NCBI RefSeq assembly: GCF_027891095.1
Contig: NZ_JAQIIO010000002.1
Location: 124,001-188,000 of the forward strand
DNA from: Aliiroseovarius salicola
GTDB lineage: Bacteria; Pseudomonadota; Alphaproteobacteria; Rhodobacterales; Rhodobacteraceae
DNA: 64,000 bases
Direction of reading: 5' to 3'
Of the stretch, positions 17,253 through 25,597 are shown piece after piece (within the stretch, counting starts at the first letter, position 1; every line of letters begins with the position of its first letter). The notes beneath the pieces are model-generated. The model had not been told where the DNA came from. It did no database searches and saw only the letters and a program-made list of their open reading frames with translations. A program made the position numbers and the translations under genes.

Positions 17253-17621
17253 ATGGCGCGAATGAAGATGCAGCAATTTTCCGGATTTCTCACGGATCGA
17301 GGATCGAAGTACGCAGTCACAGGCGGGCCTGTGACGTCTCGAGACGACGTCCGTGCATTTCTCAAGCAACTGACAAGAGACAAGAAATTCGCCAAGGCGA
17401 CCCACAATACATGGGGTGCCCTGTTTGAAGACGGCCCTGTAAAAGGGGATGATGGCGAAAGCGGTGCTGGCATGGTGATCGTGCGTATGCTGGAACGTGC
17501 TGAATTGACGGATCATATCATTGTCGTGACCCGCTGGTATGGTGGGGTTAAGCTGGGTGGAGATCGGTTTCGCCGGGTGCAGGATGCGGTGGACCACTAT
17601 CTGGAACGACGGGAGCAATGA
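17253..17621 (+). CDS. IMPACT/YigZ-family protein, single-domain form
   Basis: 122 aa. It matches the IMPACT N-terminal (UPF0029) domain: ATHNTWGALF, KGDDGESGAGMVIVRML and VVTRWYGGVKLGGDRFRR. E. coli YigZ is about 200 aa with a second ferredoxin-like domain, which is absent here. Family members are linked to translation control in eukaryotes, while the bacterial role is unclear. No Shine-Dalgarno sequence precedes ATG 17253; instead TATAGT at 17241-17246 would place a transcript start almost at the ATG, so a leaderless message is possible. dgkA overlaps its stop by 4 bp. Confidence 0.85.
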   Translation: MARMKMQQFSGFLTDRGSKYAVTGGPVTSRDDVRAFLKQLTRDKKFAKATHNTWGALFEDGPVKGDDGESGAGMVIVRMLERAELTDHIIVVTRWYGGVKLGGDRFRRVQDAVDHYLERREQ

Positions 17622-17989
17622 TGCGGGCACGGGTGCAAGAAGAACTGGCGCGGTTCTGGGATCGTTGTATCTGGTCTTGGCAGGGCTGGTGTGACGGTTG
17701 GCGCAATGAGAAATCTGTGCGCCAATGGGTATATGCTTGGGCCGCTTCAGCCGCACTCGCGTTCTATCTTGATCTGAGCACCACAGAGCGCGCGCTGATT
17801 CTCTCAATAAGCTTTCTTGTGATTGCCGCTGAGCTCATTAATACCGCGGTAGAGCGCGCAGTGGATCTGGTCACCCAGGAGCATCACGATTTGGCAGGGC
17901 GCGCAAAAGACGCTGCCAGCGCATTTGTCGCGCTGGTCGCTATTGCCGCCGGAATTGCATGGGTCGTGATCCTGATAGACCAGATCTGA
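17618..17989 (+). CDS. dgkA: Diacylglycerol kinase, DgkA type
   Basis: 123 aa inner-membrane enzyme that phosphorylates diacylglycerol to phosphatidic acid, recycling lipid left by glycan-transfer reactions. Three transmembrane helices are visible. The catalytic signature is present as ELINTAVERAVDLV followed by LAGRAKDAASAFVAL, matching the E-x-x-N-T-A-x-E and R-A-K-D boxes of the family. It begins with ATGATG overlapping the stop of the IMPACT-type gene. Confidence 0.93.
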   Translation: MMRARVQEELARFWDRCIWSWQGWCDGWRNEKSVRQWVYAWAASAALAFYLDLSTTERALILSISFLVIAAELINTAVERAVDLVTQEHHDLAGRAKDAASAFVALVAIAAGIAWVVILIDQI

Positions 17990-18000
17990 GGTCGGTGGGA

Positions 18001-18456
18001 TCAGCCCGCCTCTTCTTCGAGATGCAGCTTCATATCCAGCAATACGTGCTGCAGCGCTAGCGTTTCTCGCAGCAACCTTTTGGCTTCGTTGATGGTGATG
18101 ATCCCATCTTCGATAGACTGCTGATATTCCGCCATCAACATCGCAAATCGTTGAGAAAGCGCAATAACATCAGCGTTTACACCACCTGACGGGGTGTTTT
18201 TGCGCTCTGCATCATAGGACATTGTAATGCCCTTGAGTTCGGCCAGTGCGCTGGTGACATGCGGGTATTTGGCGGCCTCTTCAAGGACGGCAACCGCATT
18301 GATCGGCATAAAGCGATCACTATGCTCCTCGCTATCGGAATAGTATCGCCCGAGGGTCGCCTTCGATTTTCCGGTCAGCGTACAGGCTGCTTCCAAGCCC
18401 ACGTCCTTTACCAGGGCTTCAGTGTGTTTCTTCAGATAGCTACTGATGCTCGCCAT
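18001..18456 (-). CDS. Uncharacterised protein with possible helix-turn-helix
   Basis: 151 aa. Residues 14-40 (VKDVGLEAACTLTGKSKATL) look like a helix-turn-helix of the type that tests DNA for regulators, followed by RYYSDSEEHSDRFM. The C-terminal half is helical and Glu-rich (IITINEAKRLLRETL). The outline recalls phage CII-like regulatory proteins, but I am not sure of the family. The GC content is a little below its neighbours. It is convergent with dgkA, 11 bp apart. Confidence 0.6.
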   Translation of the reverse strand: MASISSYLKKHTEALVKDVGLEAACTLTGKSKATLGRYYSDSEEHSDRFMPINAVAVLEEAAKYPHVTSALAELKGITMSYDAERKNTPSGGVNADVIALSQRFAMLMAEYQQSIEDGIITINEAKRLLRETLALQHVLLDMKLHLEEEAG

Positions 18457-18820
18457 GCTTTCAACCTTTTGCGGTGACCCAATACACGGGCCACGGGGAA
18501 TTCCGCCCCCCTTTTCCCATTATTCTTACATCAATGGAATGGCTTTTATGGGGTCAAGATATTGAAGAGTTGTAGGTTTCAGCGCCTTGGCGCTGATTCA
18601 GATGGGGGGTCTGCACCCAAAAGTGGAGATGGCCTGGGAATTTTGACCGGGTTAAGTGAAGCGCGGGGCGCGTATGAGTGATGAGGTCTGTTCCATCCCC
18701 AAGGCACGTCGTTGCCACTGACCTCAGGTGTTTGTTCCCTGCCTTCTCCCCCATACTGCAAAAATTGGCCCGGATGGCTTGATGCTTGATCCTGTTCGGA
18801 ATGCACCGTATTTCGGAGCT
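18457..18820. other. Intergenic stretch without visible gene
   Basis: 364 bp between the divergent HTH-like gene and tdk. I see no complete ORF with a ribosome site, no tRNA-like fold and no strong hairpin plus T-run. It must hold the promoters of both flanking genes, but no convincing -35/-10 pair stands out. Confidence 0.5.
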
Positions 18821-19408
18821 ATGGCAAAGCTCTACTTCCATTATTCTACCATGAATGCAGGGAAATCCACTCTGCTTCTACAGGCGTCCTATAACTATAA
18901 CGAACGGAATATGGACACCTACCTGCTGACTGCGAATTTCGATAACAGGGCAGGGACTGCCCGGATTGGGTCGCGGATCGGAATTGGGGCAGAAGCAGAC
19001 ACGTTTTCCGTAGGCGAGGATCTGTTCGCCAAGATCAAAACTCGGCTGGACGCGGGCCCCTGCGCCTGTATTTTCATCGACGAAGCGCAATTCCTTGAAC
19101 AAGAACAGGTTTGGCAACTGGCCCGCGCTGTTGATGACCTTAACGTGCCGATCATGTGCTACGGGCTTCGTGTCGATTTTCAGGGCAACCTCTTTCCGGG
19201 CTCGGCCACGTTGCTCGCGCTGGCCGATGAAATGCGAGAAGCCCGCACAATCTGTCATTGCGGGAAAAAAGCCACGATGGTCGTGCGTCAGGATGAAAAT
19301 GGTCGGGTGCTGGTTGATGGTGATCAGGTGCAGATAGGTGGCAATGAAACCTATGTATCGCTTTGTCGACGGCATTGGCGCGAAGCGGTAGGCGACTGCG
19401 CCACCTGA
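18821..19408 (+). CDS. tdk: Thymidine kinase
   Basis: 195 aa. It phosphorylates thymidine to dTMP for nucleotide salvage. The class II pattern is complete: the P-loop STMNAGKST (residues 8-16), the IFIDEAQFL Walker B block, YGLRVDFQGNLFPGS of the lasso region, and zinc cysteines in ICHCGKKAT and SLCRRH. The start MAKLYFHYSTM at 18821 gives normal length; the ribosome site (GGAG) is very close to the ATG. Three in-frame upstream starts are unlikely. Confidence 0.94.
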   Translation: MAKLYFHYSTMNAGKSTLLLQASYNYNERNMDTYLLTANFDNRAGTARIGSRIGIGAEADTFSVGEDLFAKIKTRLDAGPCACIFIDEAQFLEQEQVWQLARAVDDLNVPIMCYGLRVDFQGNLFPGSATLLALADEMREARTICHCGKKATMVVRQDENGRVLVDGDQVQIGGNETYVSLCRRHWREAVGDCAT

Positions 19409-19442
19409 ATGAGCGCCTTCGGCGCACATGATATCTCGTCAA

Positions 19443-19499
19443 CGGCTGCGCCGCTGCCTCGTGTTGCCTCCGGCGGAGGTATTTCTGGCAAGAAAAAAG
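19443..19499 (+). repeat. Dispersed two-hairpin element, copy B (degenerate)
   Basis: CGGC-tgc-GCCG hairpin, CCTCC-ggc-GGAGG hairpin overlapping the conserved AGGTATTT, then CTGGCAAGAAAAAA. The CACCCC box is lost. It lies between convergent tdk and the dehydrogenase gene; its A-run forms the T-run of the terminator on the - strand. Confidence 0.65.
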
Positions 19500-19520
19500 A
19501 GAGAACGCATCGCGGCGTTC
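19488..19520 (-). terminator. Intrinsic terminator after the 2-hydroxyacid dehydrogenase gene
   Basis: On the - strand GAACGC-cgcgat-GCGTTC is followed directly by TCTCTTTTTTCTTG, a typical stem plus U-run 12 bp past the stop codon. The U-run is shared with element B. Confidence 0.75.
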
Positions 19521-19531
19521 GACCCTCTGGA

Positions 19532-20485
19532 TCAGACTGGTGTGAGGAGCGGTTCGCCACGTGAAAACCGTTCCAGATTTTCCATGGCGAGCATTCCCAT
19601 TTCGGTACGAACTTCCAACGTGGCTGTGCCTAGATGGGGCAGCAGGGTGACATTCTCGCGATTGATTAGAGTCTCGGGAACAGCAGGCTCGAATTCATAG
19701 ACATCAAGACCCGCACCACCGATTTCATCAGCGTCGAGGGCGGCGATCAGGGCGGTCTCGTCAATGACCTCACCGCGGGCAATATTGATCACCAGGGCAT
19801 GAGGTTGCATTGCGGCAAATGTATCGGTCCCGATCAGGTGGCGTGTCTCAGCGCCACCCGGGGTGGCGATTATGAGTATATCGCAGTTGGCGGCGACCTC
19901 CTGCAGGCTGTCGAGTTGGTTTGCCGGGAAATCGACCTGTTTCGCAGAGCGATTGTAAAACACCACATTCATGCCAAACCCGAAATGGCAGCGTCGAGCG
20001 ATGGCCTGTCCGATCCGCCCCATGCCGATGATGCCGACCGTTTTGCCAGTCACATGCATGCCGAGCATCTGTGTCGGATGCCAGCCCTCCCATGCGCCTG
20101 CACGCACCATGCGTTCACCTTCGCCAGCGCGACGCGCCGTCATCAGGATCAGTGTCATCGCCGTGTCAGCGGTGGCATCGGTTACGGCGCCGGGCGTGTT
20201 ACTGACGACAATCCCGTGGGCCTTGGCCGCTTCAACGTCGATATGGTTGTAGCCCACCCCGAAATTCGCCAACAGCTTGGCGCGAATGCTTCCAGCCTTT
20301 GCAAAAACCTCGGCTGAATAAAGATCTCCCAATGTCGGCAACACCAGATCGTAATCACGAAGAGACGCGACCATCTCATCTTCGGTCATGCCGGTTGTGT
20401 CGGAACGAATGGTTGTATCGAACCGAGCGCGCGCACGATCCAGAACTGCGTCAGGCAGAGGGCGAGAGATAAAGAGGCTCAGCAT
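19532..20485 (-). CDS. D-isomer 2-hydroxyacid dehydrogenase (glyoxylate/hydroxypyruvate reductase-like)
   Basis: 317 aa, NAD(P)-dependent. The Rossmann dinucleotide loop is TVGIIGMGRIGQAIARR. The catalytic triad is in place: Arg in INIARGEVID, Glu in GLDVYEFEPAVP and His in LLPHLGTATLEVR. The N-terminal LLANFGVGYNHID is typical of the glyoxylate reductase (GyaR) branch. It reduces 2-oxoacids such as glyoxylate or hydroxypyruvate; the real substrate is not decidable. Its start overlaps the csaA-like stop by 7 bp, placing it last in the ybjN-proC-csaA series. Confidence 0.88.
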   Translation of the reverse strand: MLSLFISRPLPDAVLDRARARFDTTIRSDTTGMTEDEMVASLRDYDLVLPTLGDLYSAEVFAKAGSIRAKLLANFGVGYNHIDVEAAKAHGIVVSNTPGAVTDATADTAMTLILMTARRAGEGERMVRAGAWEGWHPTQMLGMHVTGKTVGIIGMGRIGQAIARRCHFGFGMNVVFYNRSAKQVDFPANQLDSLQEVAANCDILIIATPGGAETRHLIGTDTFAAMQPHALVINIARGEVIDETALIAALDADEIGGAGLDVYEFEPAVPETLINRENVTLLPHLGTATLEVRTEMGMLAMENLERFSRGEPLLTPV

Positions 20486-20829
20486 AGGCGGGCCCCGTCT
20501 GGAGTGTCTTTGTCCGGCATGATCAGACCAACATTGCCGTCCGCATCGTACAGGCCAAGGATCAACACCTCCGACCGCATCGGGCCGATTTGACGCGGTG
20601 GAAAATTTACCACGCCCAACACCGATTTCCCCACAAGATCTTCGGGCGTGTAGTGCTGGGTGATCTGGGCCGAACTTTTCCGCTCTCCAATCTCTGACCC
20701 GAAATCAACCCATAGCTTGATCGCCGGTTTGCGCGCCTCAGGAAAGGGCTCGGCGCGGATCACCGTGCCTTTGCGGATGTCGACCTTCATGAAGTCGTCG
20801 AATGTGATTTCTGCGGTAGGATCAGCCAT
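20479..20829 (-). CDS. CsaA-like tRNA-binding domain protein
   Basis: 116 aa. It is a stand-alone OB-fold tRNA-binding domain: FDDFMKVDIRKGTVIRAEPF, DFGSEIGERKSSAQITQHY and VVNFPPRQIGPMRSEVL are the family blocks. Bacillus CsaA acts as an export-linked chaperone; the proteobacterial role is unsettled. The start MADPTAE at 20829 lies 8 bp inside proC, and the downstream dehydrogenase overlaps its 3' end, so the three genes are translationally linked. Confidence 0.88.
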   Translation of the reverse strand: MADPTAEITFDDFMKVDIRKGTVIRAEPFPEARKPAIKLWVDFGSEIGERKSSAQITQHYTPEDLVGKSVLGVVNFPPRQIGPMRSEVLILGLYDADGNVGLIMPDKDTPDGARLC

Positions 20830-21640
20830 TGGCCAGCTCCTTCGAGCGATCTGCCGCAGCTTTGACCGCACGGGTCAGCAGCGCAGGAAACCCATCGGTC
20901 TCATCCATTAAAACCCCAAGTGCAGCAGCTGTTGTGCCGCCGGGAGAGGTCACATTCACGCGCAGCTGTGAGGGGTCCTCTTCCGCCGCTTCTGCCAGTG
21001 CGCCCGCGCCCGCAACAGTGGCCTTGGCGAGTTGCATTGAAAGCTCAACCGGCAGGCCCTCTGCTTCACCTGCTGCCGCAAGAGTTTCGATCAGATGAAA
21101 CACATAGGCTGGGCCGGAACCGGATACTGCGGTGACCGCATCCATCTGATGTTCGCCGTCAAGGCGCACCACTTGCCCGACAGCCTTCAAGAGGGCTTCG
21201 GCGAGGTCCATCTGCGCCGCGTTCGAATGGGCATTACCGCAAATCGCCGTGATCCCGCGTGAAATTGCAGCTGGCGTGTTGGGCATCGCGCGGATGATGG
21301 GTGTCTCGCTCCCGAGCATATTTTCGTATGTGGAAATCGGAGTGCCCGCAGCCACCGAAAGGAACAGGGTCTTGCCATTGCCCAAGGGGGCAAGCTCTGG
21401 CAGGGCCTCGCTCATCATCTGTGGCTTCACGGCGATCAGCACGATCGCCGGATCCACGGGGAGAGCAGTGTTCAGATTGAGCCCCTCAAGCCCCTTCAAC
21501 CAGCCCGAGGGGTAGGGATCCTTGACCCAGACGGAACTCGCTGGCAGGCCTTGGCCCAACCAGCCTTCAAGCATCGCCGAACCCATCTTTCCACAACCCA
21601 GAAGCACCAATCCGCGCGCCTTCAGATCATCCATATTCAT
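20822..21640 (-). CDS. proC: Pyrroline-5-carboxylate reductase
   Basis: 272 aa. It reduces pyrroline-5-carboxylate to proline, the last step of proline synthesis. Seen: the N-terminal dinucleotide loop VLLGCGKMGSAM, the middle MPNTPAAISRGIT, and the C-terminal signature AVSGSGPAYVFHLIE with VNVTSPGGTTAAALG. GGGAGG lies 5 nt before ATG 21640; a GTG one codon earlier is possible. It follows ybjN after a spacer holding a terminator and element C. Confidence 0.94.
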   Translation of the reverse strand: MNMDDLKARGLVLLGCGKMGSAMLEGWLGQGLPASSVWVKDPYPSGWLKGLEGLNLNTALPVDPAIVLIAVKPQMMSEALPELAPLGNGKTLFLSVAAGTPISTYENMLGSETPIIRAMPNTPAAISRGITAICGNAHSNAAQMDLAEALLKAVGQVVRLDGEHQMDAVTAVSGSGPAYVFHLIETLAAAGEAEGLPVELSMQLAKATVAGAGALAEAAEEDPSQLRVNVTSPGGTTAAALGVLMDETDGFPALLTRAVKAAADRSKELANG

Positions 21641-21714
21641 CACATCCCTCCCGAATATGGGCCGAGACTATGAAGAGCATTCCCAAGCGGCAATGGGAAA
21701 TCCGAGCTTGCGCC

Positions 21715-21776
21715 TTTTTTCTTGCTGGAAATACCTCGGGGTGAGCGAGCTTGTCTCGCGAGGGGCAGCGCCCCTC
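21715..21776 (-). repeat. Dispersed two-hairpin element, copy C
   Basis: On the - strand: GGGGC-gct-GCCCC-type hairpin, GCGAG-acaa-GCTCGC hairpin, TCACCCCGAGGTATTT, then CCAGCAAGAAAAAAG. It lies between ybjN and proC, both read on the - strand. Confidence 0.85.
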
Positions 21777-21803
21777 TCCCGAAACCAACGCTTAGTCACG
21801 ACA

Positions 21804-21827
21804 ACAAAAAACGGCCCCGAAAGACCG
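21804..21827 (-). terminator. Intrinsic terminator after ybjN
   Basis: On the - strand CGGTC-tttcgg-GGCCG (one G-U pair) is followed by TTTTTTGTTG, about 55 bp past the ybjN stop. Confidence 0.65.
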
Positions 21828-21880
21828 AATTTTGCTGGGAGAACCGTATGTACCCTTTTGGTTATACCCGTCCGTCGCTG

Positions 21881-22384
21881 TTACGCGCGCCCATAGGCGT
21901 CTGCGATGGCGACCTGCATCGCCTGTTCAACACTGTGATCGGCCCAGCCCACCAACTGGAAGGCCGGATAGAAACGTTCTGCAGTCCCTACTGCTGTGGC
22001 GATCAGGTGGTCGATCTGATCTGGTGTGGCAATTCCACCCCCGGTCAGTGCCAGACCATAACGCCACACCATCAGGCGCTGTTCGTGCCAGTAGGCGAAG
22101 GCCCCTTTCCAGCACTGATCATTGATGCTGTTCAGCGCTTCGTAAATCTTCGGAAGTTTGTCTTCCGGCGGCTCCATCTCGAATGTGCAGATGAGCCGGA
22201 GCGTCTCGTCGTAATCAGACCAGGCCAAGGTGATCGAATAGGTCCGCCACTGTCCCTCAACTGCCATGGCAATCTGGTCATCTGCGACCCGGTCAAATTC
22301 CCATGCGTGGTGTTCGGCGATATATTCGACAATGTCGATCGGATGCATGTCTTCGGTTTCGAGATAGTGCTCGGTGGCAGCCAT
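21881..22384 (-). CDS. YbjN domain-containing protein
   Basis: 167 aa, YbjN family (putative sensory-transduction or type III chaperone-like fold). Visible family features are the N-terminal HPIDIVEYIAEHHAWEFDRV, a central LICTFEMEPPEDKLPKIYE and NDQCWKGAFAYWHEQRLMVW. E. coli YbjN affects motility and stress traits; the molecular role is unknown. The pairing with proC downstream is common in Rhodobacterales. A terminator after it suggests partly separate transcription. Confidence 0.85.
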   Translation of the reverse strand: MAATEHYLETEDMHPIDIVEYIAEHHAWEFDRVADDQIAMAVEGQWRTYSITLAWSDYDETLRLICTFEMEPPEDKLPKIYEALNSINDQCWKGAFAYWHEQRLMVWRYGLALTGGGIATPDQIDHLIATAVGTAERFYPAFQLVGWADHSVEQAMQVAIADAYGRA

Positions 22385-22546
22385 GGCGTACCCTTTCGCG
22401 GTTGAAACCCTGACACCCGTTGCCCCAAAAACGGTTCCTAGGATTTGTTGCCTGTACTAGGTGCGGCGGTCTGTGCGCCGTTTCCTTACTAGATATGGTG
22501 TCCCGTTTCAGTTAACCTGTAAAGAGGAACTTGTGAAATAACCTCA

Positions 22547-22578
22547 CTTGTCCACAGAAATCTGTGGCTTCTCCACAG
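22547..22578. promoter_or_regulatory. DnaA-box-like site with alternating CCACAG/CTGTGG repeats
   Basis: TTGTCCACA (22548-22556, one change from the DnaA box TTATCCACA) runs into CCACAG-aaat-CTGTGG-cttct-CCACAG, so any two neighbours form a hairpin or palindrome. It lies in the 343-bp gap between divergent ybjN and lolC. A closely similar site precedes uvrC (49699-49716). I see no gene in the rest of this gap. Confidence 0.45.
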
Positions 22579-22727
22579 AGCGATGGCGGCTTGTCCACCG
22601 ACGCGGCGGATTTTGCATTCAAACGCCGATCTGGTCGCCCTGTGCTTGACCTTGGCCGGGGAAACCCCCACTTTGCCGACAAGCAGAAACGGGTCCGTCA
22701 ACGCCCGAACCAGAACCGGAGAGCCCC

Positions 22728-24011
22728 TTGGCCCGCACCGCCCCTTTTTCCCGATACGAATGGATGATCGCCTGGCGCTACCTGCGCGCTCGCCGCGCGG
22801 AAGGCGGGGTCAGCACGATGACCTGGATCAGTCTCATTGGCATCACTCTGGCGGTGGCCGCGCTGATCATCACGCTTGCGGTGCGCACCGGGTTCCGGGA
22901 TGAGTTTGTCGACACAATCCTTGGCGCCAATTCTCACGTCACGGTCTACAAGCAAACTCATGTGAACGAGATCGGGCAGGTCACTCGTGAAATTCGCGAC
23001 TTTGAAGGCTGGGCCAACCGCATCGCCAGAGTGCCGGGTGTGACCCGCACAGCCCCCCTGATCAAAGGGCAGGTCATGGCCAACAAGGGTCAGGCCAACG
23101 CGGGGGTTGAGGTCTTCGGAACTTTTTATGACGACCTCCTGACCATTCCGCGTATTGCCGAACCAGAAAGCCACATGGGTGACATCTCGCAGTTCGAGAA
23201 AGGCGTCGCCATCGGATCCGGGGTGGCTCAGGAACTGGGGGTGACCGCTGGGGATAAGATCAAGCTTATTTCCCCCAACGGGGTGAAAACCGCATTCGGC
23301 ACCAGCCCGCGGGTGAATGTCTACGAGGTCACCTACATCTTCACCGCAGGTCGCTGGGACATCGACCGCACCCGCGTTTACCTGCCCTTTGAAGAGGCGC
23401 AGAGTTTCTTCAACCGCGAAGGCACAGCCGACGAGATCGAAGTGATGGTCGAAGACCCAGAAGGCGTCGATGACATGCTACTGCCGGTCATGGAGGCCGC
23501 TCAGGAACCCTCTACCACATGGACCTGGCGCGACCGCTCCGGCGCCTTCCTGCGGGCGCTTGATATGGAGGATAATGTGATGTTCATCATCCTTTCTGTT
23601 CTGGTGCTGATTGCCTCGATGAACATCACCTCGGGTCTGATCATGCTGGTTAAGAACAAGGGGCGCGACATTGGTATCCTGCGTACCATGGGCCTGACCG
23701 AAGGCGCGGTGCTGCGGATCTTTTTCCTCTGTGGCTCGCTGACCGGCGTGGTGGGCACCATCGCGGGCGTGATCCTCGGTTGTCTCTTTGCGATCAACAT
23801 CGACAGCGTGTTTTCCTTCGTGAACTGGCTATCGGGCGGCGGCGTGTGGGATCCTTCGATCCGCGGCATCTATCGCCTGCCTGCCAAGCTGGAGTTCTGG
23901 GACGTGTTCTCAGCCGTTGCCCTGTCGCTGTCGCTGTCATTCATCGTCACACTCTTCCCCGCCCGCAAGGCGGCGCGGATGAACCCGGTGGAGGCGTTGC
24001 GTTATGAGTAA
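22728..24011 (+). CDS. lolC: Lipoprotein-releasing ABC transporter permease LolC/LolE
   Basis: 427 aa inner-membrane permease of the Lol system, which extracts outer-membrane lipoproteins and hands them to LolA. Four transmembrane helices frame a large periplasmic domain: the first at about residues 33-52 after [19 protein letters not shown], the other three in the last 150 residues ([20 protein letters not shown] and onward). The C-terminus [18 protein letters not shown] is diagnostic. The start is TTG at 22728, decided by GGAG 6 nt upstream. One permease gene is visible, so it may act as a homodimer (LolF-like). It overlaps lolD by 8 bp. Confidence 0.93.
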   Translation: MARTAPFSRYEWMIAWRYLRARRAEGGVSTMTWISLIGITLAVAALIITLAVRTGFRDEFVDTILGANSHVTVYKQTHVNEIGQVTREIRDFEGWANRIARVPGVTRTAPLIKGQVMANKGQANAGVEVFGTFYDDLLTIPRIAEPESHMGDISQFEKGVAIGSGVAQELGVTAGDKIKLISPNGVKTAFGTSPRVNVYEVTYIFTAGRWDIDRTRVYLPFEEAQSFFNREGTADEIEVMVEDPEGVDDMLLPVMEAAQEPSTTWTWRDRSGAFLRALDMEDNVMFIILSVLVLIASMNITSGLIMLVKNKGRDIGILRTMGLTEGAVLRIFFLCGSLTGVVGTIAGVILGCLFAINIDSVFSFVNWLSGGGVWDPSIRGIYRLPAKLEFWDVFSAVALSLSLSFIVTLFPARKAARMNPVEALRYE

Positions 24012-24702
24012 TGAGATGAGTGATCCGGTTCTCGAACTGACCGGTCTGGAAAAGACCTTCAATCCTGATACCCCCGGTGAGATCCGCGTGCTGCGCGGGG
24101 CAGACCTAACCCTTGCCCGTGGCGAAGTGGTCGCCTTGGTTGCGCCTTCCGGCTCGGGCAAATCCACGCTCCTGCACATCGCGGGGCTGCTGGATGGGGC
24201 GGACGCCGGGCAGGTGAAAATCAATGGCCGCGATATGGGCGCGCAGTCTGACCGCCGCCGCACGGAGACCCGCCGCGACGAAGTCGGTTTTGTCTATCAG
24301 TTCCACCACCTGCTGCCAGAATTCACCGCGCTGGAAAACGTGGTATTGCCGCAACTGGCCGCTGGTGTGTCCGACCGTAAGGCCCGCGCACGGTCCGAAG
24401 AACTGCTCACCCGTGTGGGCATCGCCGACCGCGCCAGCCATCGCCCTGCCGAACTCTCTGGCGGCGAACAACAGCGCGTCGCCTTTTGTCGTGCGCTCGC
24501 TAACGGCCCCGCGATCCTTCTGGCCGATGAGCCCACCGGGAACCTTGATCCGACCACATCGGACACCGTGTTTGCGGCGCTGATGGAGCTGGTCCGCGAC
24601 ACCGGCCTGTCGGCACTCATCGCCACCCACAACCTTGAACTCGCCGCCCGGATGGATCGGGTGCTTAGGCTAGATGACGGGGTGATCACTAACGGTCTCT
24701 GA
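24004..24702 (+). CDS. lolD: Lipoprotein-releasing ABC transporter ATPase LolD
   Basis: 232 aa cytoplasmic ATPase partner of LolC. Walker A is APSGSGKST (residues 48-56), the Q-loop lies in [17 protein letters not shown], the signature is [11 protein letters not shown], Walker B is [12 protein letters not shown] and the switch His is in IATHNLE. The usual first glycine of Walker A is alanine, as in several LolD proteins. It overlaps the lolC end. Confidence 0.95.
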   Translation: MSNEMSDPVLELTGLEKTFNPDTPGEIRVLRGADLTLARGEVVALVAPSGSGKSTLLHIAGLLDGADAGQVKINGRDMGAQSDRRRTETRRDEVGFVYQFHHLLPEFTALENVVLPQLAAGVSDRKARARSEELLTRVGIADRASHRPAELSGGEQQRVAFCRALANGPAILLADEPTGNLDPTTSDTVFAALMELVRDTGLSALIATHNLELAARMDRVLRLDDGVITNGL

Positions 24703-24764
24703 CAAGCGCGTGAGCATCAGGGCCGGGTGATTGATCCATGCACTGGAGGTGATATGCCGGTTTC

Positions 24765-25412
24765 ATGTTGACCCGTATCTTTCTTGCCCCCGCCCTTATG
24801 GCGGCGTTGTCCTTGCCCGCCCAAGCCGGTCCAATCAGCTTTGCCGACTGGAAGACCCACTGGTTTGCCGCGTGGTTCTCGCGCGTCGATTTTGATGGCT
24901 CTGCCAACCGGATGGTGGTGGACGCGGAGGGGTCGGTATCGATCACCTATAAACTCCTGCCGCCCTCAGACTGGGATGCGTCCAAAGCCTCATGGCGGTG
25001 GAACGTGGCGAAATCTGTCCCGCCGACCGACCTGACCCGGAAAGGCGGGGATGACCGCAACCTTGCGCTTTACTTCGCTTTCCTGCCCAAGGAAGAGGCA
25101 GAGCAAGCGGGGCGGCAGAGTATCCGTAGACTGCTGAAAAACCCCAATGGCCGCGTGCTGGTCTACGTGCACGGCGGCGCGCATAAACGCGGAGAGGTGC
25201 TGGCCTCACCCTACCTCGGCGCACGTGGCAAAACATTGGTCCTGCGCCCGTCCGGCGAGGGCAGTTCCACCGAGAGCATCAACCTCGCCGCCGACTACAA
25301 GCGCGCTTTTGGTACGGAACCGGGAGCCTTGGTGGCACTCGCCCTGTCGGCGGATAGTGATGATACGGACGCGCAGATGATGGGCGTAATTGAAGGGCTG
25401 TTGCTGGAGTGA
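24765..25412 (+). CDS. DUF3047 domain secreted protein
   Basis: 215 aa. A cleavable signal peptide is clear (MLTRIFLAPALMAALSLPAQA, cut after AQA near residue 21). The mature part fits DUF3047: ITYKLLPPSDWDASKASWRW and DDRNLALYFAF. Proteins of this family are periplasmic and of unknown function. It starts 62 bp after lolD on the same strand and may be co-transcribed. A perfect GAGGG/CCCTC palindrome lies just past its stop. Confidence 0.85.
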   Translation: MLTRIFLAPALMAALSLPAQAGPISFADWKTHWFAAWFSRVDFDGSANRMVVDAEGSVSITYKLLPPSDWDASKASWRWNVAKSVPPTDLTRKGGDDRNLALYFAFLPKEEAEQAGRQSIRRLLKNPNGRVLVYVHGGAHKRGEVLASPYLGARGKTLVLRPSGEGSSTESINLAADYKRAFGTEPGALVALALSADSDDTDAQMMGVIEGLLLE

Positions 25413-25418
25413 TTTGCC

Positions 25419-25499
25419 GAGGGTGATCACCCTCCTTGCAAAAAATGTTCCGTCCGGTCGAAGGCCGGACAGCGCCCGACCCTCCCCACGGGAGGGCGC
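25419..25499. other. Three consecutive hairpins after the lolCD-DUF3047 group
   Basis: GAGGG-tgatca-CCCTC (25419-25434), GTCCGG-tcgaagg-CCGGAC (25452-25470) and CCCTCC-ccacg-GGAGGG flanked by GCG/CGC (25472-25499). No T-run follows, so they are not classic terminators. They lie between convergent genes and may stop transcription or protect the 3' end. Confidence 0.5.
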
Positions 25500-25597
25500 A
25501 CTTGCGACGTTTCGATATGCTGAATTGGTGTGGGTGGGGGGAGTAAGTGCCCTACAAGCCGATCCATGCGCCCACCCAGGGTCGGGCGCTGTCCTCG

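Noticed and set aside
22385-22727. Replication origin, because of DnaA-like boxes
   Set aside because: Only one near-match box, no AT-rich unwinding region and none of the usual alphaproteobacterial origin neighbours (hemE, gidA, parAB).
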